NCBI RefSeq assembly: GCF_029873635.1
Contig: NC_080419.1
Span: forward strand, 65,618,823 to 65,682,822
Direction of reading: 5' to 3'
DNA from: Malania oleifera
Lineage: Eukaryota; Streptophyta; Magnoliopsida; Santalales; Ximeniaceae
Length of the DNA stretch: 64,000 nt
Shown: piece by piece, positions 55,995 to 64,000 of the stretch
Position numbering within the stretch: position 1 is the first letter of the stretch
Layout: every line of letters begins with the position of its first letter
Program-made: the position numbers and the translations under genes
The notes under the pieces: generated by a model
What the model was told of the DNA's origin: nothing
What the model saw: the letters and a program-made list of their open reading frames with translations, nothing else
Databases searched by the model: none

Positions 55995-58458
55995 ATTGAA
56001 ACCTAGTGCACATGCATACACTAAACATGATATCGGGTCTACTAGCAGTTAAATATAGTAAACTACCTGTCATTCCTCGATAATATTTTGTGTCTACCCT
56101 TTTTCCCTTTTCATCTTTATCAAGGCTTGTTGGGTACTCATAGGGGTTCTTATTGGTTTACTTTGAACCATGTCAAACTTTTTAAGCATATCTTTAATAT
56201 ATTTAGTTTGATTTATGAATGTTCCATTTTTGGATTTTTTAATTTGTAACCCTAGGAAATAATTTAACTCCCCCATCATACTCATTTCATATTCTTTTTG
56301 AATACATGTGGCAAATTCTTTATATAGTTCTTCATTTGTTGCACCGAATATGATATCATCCACATACAATTGAATAATTAGTATTTCTTTGTTTGTAATC
56401 TTAATGAATAAGTGTTGTCTACGATTCCTCTTGAAAAGTCATTTTTAAGTTAGAATTTTCTTAGTCTCTCATACCAAGCTCCAGTTGTTTTAATCCATAT
56501 AAGGCTTTGGTTAATCTAAATACGTGATCGGGATGTTTTAGATCTTCAAAACCTGGTGATTGTTTTACATAAACCTCTTTATTTATATACCTATTTAAGA
56601 ACACACTTTTTACATCCATTTAATATAGCTTGAATTCCTTATGGGTTGCATAGGCTATAAGCATTCAAATTGCTTCCATTCTTGCTACGGGGGCAAAGGT
56701 TTCATCATAGTCAATACCTTCTTCTTGATTATAACCTTGTGCTACTAACCTAGCTTTATTTCTAATAACTACCCATTTTCATCTTTCTTATTTCTAAAGA
56801 CCCATTTGATTCCTATGATTGAATGTTCTTTGGGTTTAGGAACTAGTTGCCATACTTGACTTTTTTCAAGCTGATTTAGTTATTCTTACATAGCCATAAT
56901 CCAAGAATCGTCAGTCAAGGCTTCTTCAATATTCATGGGTTCATCTTGAGATAAAAATGCATAATGGTTGCGTATATTTTTCAATGATGCTCTAGTGGTT
57001 ACTCCTTTTGATGGTTCTCCACGAATTTGATCTTTTGGATGACTTTTAACATATTTCCACTCTTTTGGTAGTTCTTGGTTTTCTTTGGGGTTTTCATTTG
57101 AAGTTTCATCATTATTTTCTTCTATTATTTCAAGATTTTTTTCTTTTTGAGATATATTCTCTTTCATCATTCTTAATTTCCTTATTTGATTCATCAAAAG
57201 TTATATGCATAGATTAAACGATAGTAAGAGTTCTTTTATTATAAACCCTATAGGCTTTACTATTTGTTGAATATCCTAAGAAAATACTTTCATCAAATTT
57301 TACATCAAATTTACCTAAATCATCTTTATTATTGAGAACAAAGCATTTGCATCCAAATACATGGAAGTAAGCTATGTTGGGTCTTCTACCTTTCCATAGT
57401 TCATAAGGTGTTTTATCTAGACTTTATCTAATAAATACTTTATTTATAATATAGCAAGTTGTATTTATAGCTTTAGCCCAAAAGTACTTAGGTAAATTTT
57501 TTTCATTTAACATGGTTCTTGCCATTTCTTGAAGGGTTCTATTTTTTATTTCAACAACTCCATTTTGTTGTGGAGTCGTAGGTGCTAAAAAGTTATGATT
57601 TATAATATGATCATCACAAAATTTATCAATATCTTTATTTTTGAACTTTCTACCTTGATCACTCCTAAAGTTAGTTACATTATAACATTTTTCATTTTGT
57701 AGTTTCTTGCATAGAGTGATTAACATGTTACAAGTTTCATCTTTATTTGCCAAGAACAATACCCAAGTGTGTCTTGAATAATCATCTACAATCACAAAGG
57801 CATATTGTTTGCCTCCTAAGCTTTGTGTTCTAGTCGATCCAAATAAGTTTAGGTGTAAGAGTTCTAAGGGTCTACTAATTGATATGTACTTCTTCTTTTT
57901 GAAACTTGTTTTGGCTTGTTTTCCTTTTTGGCATGCATAAAAAATCTTATCTTTTATAAATTTTGTATTTGGTAATCCTTTTACTAAATTTTTCTTGGAT
58001 AGTTTGGATAATAGGTCCATGCTTGCATGTCCTAGTTTCCTATGCCAAAGTCAACTAGTTTCACTCATGGCAGTCAAACAAGTCACATTTTGATTAACTA
58101 AGTTATAAAGATTTATACAATATATGTTATTTACCCTATGAGCTGTGAATAAGGTTTCATCATTCTTAAGATTTTGAATAATGCATTTGTCTTTCTTAAA
58201 AATTATTTCAAAACCTTTGTCACTTAATTGACTATGTTTTAAACCTTGTACCAACAACACATCATCAGTTGTAAGAGAGGATTCTTTACCTATTTTTCCA
58301 ATGCCAACAATTTTACCTTTAGCATTGTCACCAAAGGTCATGTATCCCCCATCTTTTTGTTTTAGTGTGGTGAACTTGGTCCTATCTCCAATCATGTGTC
58401 TTGAACACCCGCTGTCCAAGTACCACTTTTCCCTTGATGGTGTTGTCCTAAAGCACAC
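55995..58458 (-). pseudogene. Sirevirus B pol: protease, integrase, RT
   Basis: Upstream half of the pol interrupted by the nested Copia. Read leftward: protease WYLDSGCSRHMIGD (about 58425); a TGA at the Trp codon before LWHR (58051); pre-integrase and integrase in 58020-57424 with LLHLNLFGS, where the first catalytic Asp is Asn, then FRSDQGRKF and QQNGVVEIKN; a linker in 57197-56886; reverse transcriptase with [18 protein letters not shown] near 56740, shifted around 56830 and 56480; and MYVDDIIFGATNEELYKEF at 56369. Several stops and shifts are present. The last complete block before the break encodes the RT thumb. Confidence 0.9.
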
Positions 58459-58525
58459 CTACAATGAAGGATTCATGGTGTTAGTTTTTGGAACCCAAAT
58501 TTTCTTAACTTTCTTTGAATTATTT

Positions 58526-59018
58526 CTAGTTCCATTGTTTACTTTCCATACCTTGAACTTTAACATATTTTCTTTTGAGTGGACAATTAAACATCACATG
58601 TCCTTTAGCACATGTAGCAAGTAGTATGTTGATGTATATTGGTTGAGGAAGTACTAGCATAGTACTTTGCTTTTTTAACAAAATACCCCATGAATAACTT
58701 TTTACTTCTTTTATTTGTTTTTCCATTATATCCGATTCTTTCTCTATTTCCATGTAATCTTTGTTGTCCAATCATTTTTTCAAAAAAAATTTTACCTTTG
58801 GTAAAGTTATAAATGTTTTTCTCTTTATCCTTTATTGACTTCTTAAGTTCAATTATTTCTAAATCCTTCTTATTTAGATCATCTACTTGTATTTTGCCTA
58901 TTTCTTGAGTCATATCTTTTATTTTCTCTTCTAACTTTTCAATACGAGATTCTTTCTCTTTTTCAATGGATTTGGAAGATTCGAGTTGTTTCATTAGTTT
59001 TTCATTTTGTTCTTTCAA
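58526..59018 (-). pseudogene. Sirevirus B gag C-terminal coiled coil
   Basis: In frame with the gag ORF to its right after the TAA at 59076. It is rich in Lys, Glu, Ile and Leu heptad-like spacing (EKESRIEKLEEKIKDMTQEI) to about 58605, where the frame is lost; homology continues in another frame to 58526 with a degraded CxxC (CAKGHVMFNCPLKRK). Confidence 0.8.
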
Positions 59019-59075
59019 AGTTATATTTCTTTCGGAGACTTTGATAAATATTTTATGTAAAGGAAATAACTCAGC

Positions 59076-60233
59076 TTATAGTTCTTTATAGGAGGGAATG
59101 CTATCGCAAGATTCATTACTAGATTCCATTGATGAGGAGTAGTAAGAATTTATCTCTTCATCATTTGCCATGAAGCACATATTCGCTATCTCTTGTCCGC
59201 TTGATTCGTTCTCCGTTTCGCTTGAGCTTGAATCATCCCATGTACCTTTGATGGCTTCCTTCTTCTTTTTTTTATCCTTCTTAAGTAAAGGGCAGTCTAA
59301 CTTGATGTGTCTTGGTTTCTCGCAATGATAACATATAGGAGGGTCATTTTTACTTTTGTTTTCTTTCCTACTTGTTTCCCCTTTTTCAAATTTCTTTTTA
59401 CTAAACTTTCTAGGGAACATTTTATTTATCCTATAGAATTTTCCAAGCCTTTTAGTGATGAATTCTAATTCATCTTGGTCTAGGTCACTTGATTCACTTT
59501 CATCTTCACTTGAGCTTTTACTAGATGCTTTTAAGGCAATGGACTTCTTATGCTTAGGTTCAGGGTTTCTTTCTTGTAACGCCATTTTATAGGTGAGTAG
59601 TGAACCTATAAGTTCATGTTGTGAGGTAGTCTTAAGGTTCCTACCTTCTGTTATTACAGTGGCCTTTGGTTCCCATATGGAGGGAAGCCCTCTTAGTATT
59701 TTCCAAATCATTTCATAGGTAGTGTAGGTCTTTCCTAAGGCACTTAGAAAATTTATTATGTGAGTAAATATAGTATACATACTAGTGATTATTTCATCTG
59801 AATTCATTTTGAACGCTTTATACTCACTGGTTAGCATGTCAATCCTATTGTCTCTAACATCTACCATTCCTTCATACGTTACTTCTAACTTGTCCCAAAT
59901 TTCTTTAGCCATTTTGCAGGTCATAACTCTATTGAATTCATTAGCATCTAAAGCATAATACAAGGAATTTATGGCACTTGAATTTATTTGAAGCATTTTG
60001 TAGTTTATATCGGTCATATCCTTTTTCTCTTTAGGAATTTCTTTTCCATCCACTATTTTAGTAGGAATTAGATCTCCATCCATGACTACTTCCCAAGCTT
60101 TCCAATCCATATGTTGAAGATAAATTTGCATCATTTTTTTTTTTAAAAAAAAAGTATAGTTATCTCCATAAAAGATTGGTGGACAGGTTGAGGATTGGTC
60201 CACTTCGAAAAGAGCTACTTTTATACGTGCCAT
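59076..60233 (-). CDS. Sirevirus B gag, 385-codon open frame
   Basis: The longest undisturbed gag in the window. ATG at 60233 starts MARIKVALFEVDQSS and PPIFYGDNYTFF; then LDANEFNRVMTCKMAKEIWDKLEVT, RIDMLTSEYKAF, a segment ending ILRGLPSIWEPKA, Ser/Glu-rich acid patches, the CCHC knuckle CYHCEKPRHIKLDC (about residues 305-318) and an acidic Ser-rich end. Gag would package the element RNA. The TAA at 59076-59078 is probably premature, because the same frame continues in coiled-coil sequence to about 58605. It sits 56 bases from its 5' LTR. Pol of this element is interrupted, so the product, if made, serves no autonomous element. Confidence 0.85.
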   Translation of the reverse strand: MARIKVALFEVDQSSTCPPIFYGDNYTFFLKKKMMQIYLQHMDWKAWEVVMDGDLIPTKIVDGKEIPKEKKDMTDINYKMLQINSSAINSLYYALDANEFNRVMTCKMAKEIWDKLEVTYEGMVDVRDNRIDMLTSEYKAFKMNSDEIITSMYTIFTHIINFLSALGKTYTTYEMIWKILRGLPSIWEPKATVITEGRNLKTTSQHELIGSLLTYKMALQERNPEPKHKKSIALKASSKSSSEDESESSDLDQDELEFITKRLGKFYRINKMFPRKFSKKKFEKGETSRKENKSKNDPPICYHCEKPRHIKLDCPLLKKDKKKKKEAIKGTWDDSSSSETENESSGQEIANMCFMANDEEINSYYSSSMESSNESCDSIPSYKEL

Positions 60234-60275
60234 TAGATCTTTTTATAGCTTCTTGTTAAGATTTCCCATAACTAG

Positions 60276-60287
60276 GCTCTAATACCA
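60276..60287 (-). promoter_or_regulatory. Primer-binding site of Sirevirus B
   Basis: On the minus strand TGGTATTAGAGC, immediately after the LTR end; one mismatch from TGGTATCAGAGC. Confidence 0.85.
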
Positions 60288-60289
60288 AT

Positions 60290-62131
60290 TGAAATTAGAA
60301 TACCTTTCCCGAGAGGGGGGGGGGTGAATTGGATTAATTCAAAATTTAACCTTTTTTCAACTTCTTACTTGTTTTAATGCAACAACAAGAAAGTTAATCA
60401 ATCAGCTTATGATCACAACCAAATCACACCACAAAGTACTGAAAAATTAAAAACACAATCCAACCAACCAAAGTATGAAAATCAATTAATCATTCAAGAA
60501 TTTATGCTTTTTGGTAGTAGCCCTATAGTTGTTTGCAAACCCTGTTTTGAATGGAATTTTAATGCGTTTCTCTTAATCAAGATTTCCAAATATTAACCAA
60601 CGTACTCCCTTGTGGATTTCCATAAATGGTTAATTAAAATGTATTTTATAAAATCAAGAGCCTTCTTCAAATTTGGATTTTAAGTCTTGCAACCTGCACG
60701 TAGCATAGACAAGAATATATGGTGCAGAAAATTAAAAAAAAAAAAGTAAGGATGAGAAGAACACCAAGATTTACGAGGTTCGAATTATCCCCAATCTACG
60801 TCCTCGCTTTTGATTAATTCCACCAAAGGATTCCACTAAGTATGCTCATTTCTGGGTGGAGCAAGACTTTTATAATATTCCCTCTTTTTTAGGAAGAGAA
60901 ACCTCTCAAAGCGATCAACCCCCACTTGTACAATGATCTAAACAAGCTTTGAACCATCAATAATACAATGGGAAGGCTACTATGATCTGAGTACAAAGAA
61001 ACTCTCAAAATAGAGTAGAGTTGTACAAATTAGCGCACATATTATACTTCAATCAAATAATAATAAAGAAAGTATGAAGCTCAAGTATAGAAATCACCAA
61101 AGGTTTGTTGATTAAGAAAACTTAGTGTAAGAACCATGGTTTGATGATTCAACAATGATTTTAGAGGTTGTCTCCCAGATGGAGGGTGAGCAATAGAGAG
61201 CTTTGAGAGATTGTAAGCTTTGAATGCAAGAGTGCTGTGAAATTGCTTGGTGATTGATTTCTTGGGATTAAAGGAGTATTTATAGACATTTTAAGATTAG
61301 TTCCCTTGTTCCCCAAGTGACTTGGAGTATCCACCAAGTTTTTATAATGTTCATATTTGAAAGATTAATTTTTGAAATTTTCCAGGTTGATTTTAAAAAA
61401 TCAAAACCCGTGGAGTCAGTTGGCTGACCAGGCGACTGGGTAGTGTATTTCCACAGGGTCAGTTGGCTGGACAAGCGGCTGACACCCTTCTATCTTCCAA
61501 AAATTTAAATCAGGAAATTGTCAATCAGCTGGTGTGACACAGTTCAAAATGGGTCAGTCGACTGGGCACTTTCAGTCGGCTAGGTGTTTTTAGTTCATCG
61601 AGTCAGTCGACTAGACTGTTAGTTTAGGTATTGTTTTTCTGTCAGTCGGCTGACTAAACCCAGAGTGTTTCTGGTCAGTCTGCTGACTAGTCCTTTCTCT
61701 GACTTTTATTTTTGGTTTTCAAATTTTATTTTGCTCACTTGTTTTGGTCTTTCATAAAACATTTTCTGGAGTTTTAAAATAAGTCTCTAAGTCCATGTAT
61801 TTCCCCTAAAGAGTTTCATATTTCTAAATTATTTTTTATATGATGTACTTACAAACAGCTTTACTGAATATGACTCTTAAGTACTAAATCTTTAATTCTC
61901 TTTTTTTGCCTCTTGACTTCGAGTCCTTCTAAGTTTTTTTTCATTTGTCTTTAAATACTCAAATACTTGGTGGAGCTTTCACTTGATTTGGCTTTGATTT
62001 CCAGCTTGCATCCATGACAAATGTGAGTGATAAGTTATGCATTCTTGAAATAAAGTCACTCAACAACACATGTTAAAACATCTTCATTTGTTATCATAAA
62101 AAAAAGATTGAAAAGCCTAGTTAGGCAAAAA
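60290..62131 (-). mobile_element. LTR shared by Sirevirus B (5') and element C (3')
   Basis: 1842 bp, matching 41767-43609 closely. Its left side adjoins the Sirevirus B primer-binding site, as a 5' LTR should. Its right side adjoins the polypurine tract and 3' untranslated region of element C, as a 3' LTR should. The first bases of the LTR (minus strand, at 62131) are worn: the plus strand reads GGCAAAAA instead of GGCCAACA. Holds the GTCAGTCGGCTGAC island at 61413-61690. Confidence 0.9.
61413..61690. repeat. GTCAGTCGGCTGAC island in shared LTR
   Basis: Same series of spaced motif copies as 42894-43162, in the same order. Confidence 0.9.
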
Positions 62132-62628
62132 ATCTCCCCCCCCCCCTTTTGATGATGACAAATGAGAAGGAAATATAAGGATAAAACAAACTCCCCCTTA
62201 CTTTATGCATTCTTTAACATGTGATATCAAATACGTATAGCATGTGGAAATGTTCAATATGCTTAAAGTCAAAGATATTTCATATTCCATACACATCATT
62301 ATACATATAAATATTCCAATATGCTTAATCATATAACATACACACATCCATCATAAATATTCCATACATATCCATATACCATTCCATACATAGTACTTCC
62401 ATCTAACACTCATCCATCATAAAAATTTCATACATATCTACATATCATTACATACACAGTAGTTCCATCTAACACTTTCATCTTTGCTTTTCATAACCTC
62501 TCCCCCTTTGGACATCAATCAGAACAAGGGGAAATAAACAAGAAAAGCTACTAAGCTAAGTGTTTTATCATACTACATGCCAAAATACAAGTAAAAAGTT
62601 TCAAATGTAAGATTTTTTAAGAAACACA
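62132..62628 (-). other. Element C 3' untranslated region
   Basis: Polypurine tract (C/T run on the plus strand at 62133-62150, then GATGATGACAAATGAGAAGG), a second tract near 62502-62532, and ATTCCATACATATC-type repeats, all in the same order as 43610-44115. Confidence 0.8.
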
Positions 62629-63885
62629 TTAGTTTTCATCATTAGAATGATGTTCTTCTTCAGTAGCATTCCCTTCTTCTTCTCTCGATTCATCATTTTT
62701 GCCTTCTTGAGAACTATGCTCCTCTTCTATGTCTTCCTAACCATCATCGCCATTTTTGGAATCCTCTTCATCACTTCCATAATTACTAGCTGGATCGGAA
62801 CTAATATCCATAGGAACAGTGGGACAAGAGGAACTAGCTAAGTGTTTCTCGATGCAACCCAAACGGTCATCAAGGGAGGAATAATTAGCTTGGAGAGCTG
62901 AGAAGTTGGTTTGAAGGGATTGGAGCTTTGTTTGCATGTTTTAGCTAAAGTTGGTGAATTGCTGGTAAAATGGATTAAACCATGCAAGAGGACCGGTAAC
63001 AGGAAGAGGTGGACGTACTTGACCGCTGCTACCCTTTAGGATCCATCCATCATCATACTTTTCATACCCCATTAATTTAAGAGTTGTAGAATTTAAAATG
63101 TCATAATGGGTACGTTTTACAAAGAAATTGGAGGAAAAGGATATTTGGAGTTTTTCAAAAAGCATATTTAGGATGCCTCCATAAGGAAGGGTAACTCACC
63201 ATGCCTCTACATGTGATAGCATTCATTTAAGCATCAGGCTGGGTAGGTCCAGTTTCTTGCCCTTGAGCAAGCACTAGAAGATGAAGAAATTGGCCTAAGA
63301 TATATAAGCATGGGATCCAGCTTGAGGGAGGAAATTATATGTAATGTTTTTGCAAAATTTGTGCTTGAAGATTCAAATGCTTATATAGTGGAGGATTATC
63401 AAAAGAAACGAGCTCATGGTCTAATATCAAAGGAAGAAATTATTCCAAAGTGAAGTCTTGTTCAAGAATCCAAGATGTGCCAAAAGTAGGACATTCAAAA
63501 TCGCCATTAGGAATTTTAAAAATTTTGGCAAGGAGTTTTAGAGTAAGAGAGATAGATTTTTCCATCACTTTGGTCGAAGCCTGTGTTCTTCTCTAACAAG
63601 ATTGGTGTAGAAAATTTTTACAAGGTTTGGAAAGTGTCCTTTAGCCTGATAGAGTTCAAAATTTTTCCTTCCTAGGGATTTGAATAATGAAATAATATGC
63701 AAGAAATGAGATGTGAAAAAGGAAGTGTCAAGAACTTTACCTAGGAGTGGTTCTGTCATACATAGATGATTGAGATAGAATGTTTTGGCATGTGGAGCTA
63801 CAAGCCATTGCTCAATGGACGGATCTTCAATGGGTTGAGAAGAGGTGGAAGGTTTCTTACTTACAAAAGATTTGATCCTCGGCAT
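62629..63885 (-). pseudogene. Additional 3' ORF of element C
   Basis: Homologue of 44116-45375 on the same strand. 63885-63565 is open (MPRIKSFVSKKPSTSSQPIE to REEHRLRPK) and retains Lys at the place where copy B has its first stop. A frame loss then covers 63560-63170. The original frame returns at 63165 with TTLKLMGYEKYDDGW and FNPFYQQFTNF and runs into the acidic tail, with stops near 62938 and 62737 and an end at 62629. The total span of 1257 bases is three bases shorter than copy B. The pol of this element should lie beyond the window's right end. Confidence 0.8.
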
Positions 63886-64000
63886 TTTGAAGTTTTTCTA
63901 TGAAAAATGAAGGTGGTAGTGATGGATTTCAAAAATGGAAGATGGGATTTGGTGGTTTGGAGGAGAAGGAGTTGAGGAAAGGAAGAGGACGAAGGCAAGG
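63886..64000 (-). other. Element C region upstream of the additional ORF
   Basis: Matches 45376-45490, the segment that in element B leads toward the second motif island and RNase H. The window ends before the island. Confidence 0.7.

Noticed and set aside
62647..62841. Membrane-like hydrophobic frame on the plus strand, also at 44064-44276
   Set aside because: It is the antisense of the acidic tail of the additional ORF; GAT/GAA codons read in reverse give Phe/Ile/Ser.

Overview
This window is nuclear DNA of a flowering plant, probably a dicot. It holds one intact host gene, a three-exon xyloglucan endotransglucosylase/hydrolase (XTH) at 3438-4610. Nearly everything else is retrotransposon sequence in several layers of decay, with AT-rich spacers, microsatellites and minisatellites. 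The plant call rests on the XTH with plant introns and on plant-type LTR elements: Sirevirus-like Copia, Tekay-like chromovirus, Athila-like Gypsy and a plant L1-type LINE. No second host gene, tRNA, rRNA or CRISPR array was seen. All reading was by eye. Boundaries marked 'about' are approximate, and family names rest on recognised motifs, not on database searches.

Layout. 1-2820: old repeat DNA with a Tat-like Gypsy signature. 2821-4755: XTH promoter, gene and 3' microsatellite. 4756-6330: spacer and a second Tat-like fragment in reverse. About 6610-10196: a plus-strand chromovirus LTR split by a minus-strand solo LTR (7798-9480) with a perfect 5-bp target duplication. About 10200-14091: a broken LINE, cut off inside its reverse transcriptase by a minus-strand chromovirus (3' LTR 14092-16018, pol to about 17904). 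That element is cut off in turn where a 5'-truncated plus-strand Copia begins (about 17904-21554). 21555-26315: an Athila-like LTR/internal/LTR remnant with a second internal tail in front. 26325-28300: Copia LTR end, primer-binding site and broken gag. 28640-30330: minisatellite arrays and a (TTA)n tract. 30331-36622: minus-strand Sirevirus A, lacking gag and protease. 36625-38398: LTR of another family. 38399-41766: old fragments.

41767-64000 is the most informative part. Minus-strand Sirevirus B runs from its 3' LTR (41767-43609) to its 5' LTR (60290-62131). It is interrupted by a complete plus-strand Copia (46339-55989) flanked by the 5-bp duplication TGTTG, and the two halves of the host pol join when that Copia is removed. 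To the right, the 60290-62131 LTR is followed by the 3' end of a further element (C) in the same orientation, so one LTR is shared by two tandem elements.

Two patterns stand out. First, Sireviruses A, B and C carry an additional sense ORF of about 400-419 codons between RNase H and the 3' LTR. Second, most LTRs here contain an island of short, mostly near-palindromic motifs centred on GTCG. The motif is family-specific, and in A and B a second island of the same motif lies between pol and the additional ORF. The palindrome CTCGTCGACGAG is shared in form by Gypsy and Copia LTRs. None of the retroelements appears able to move on its own.
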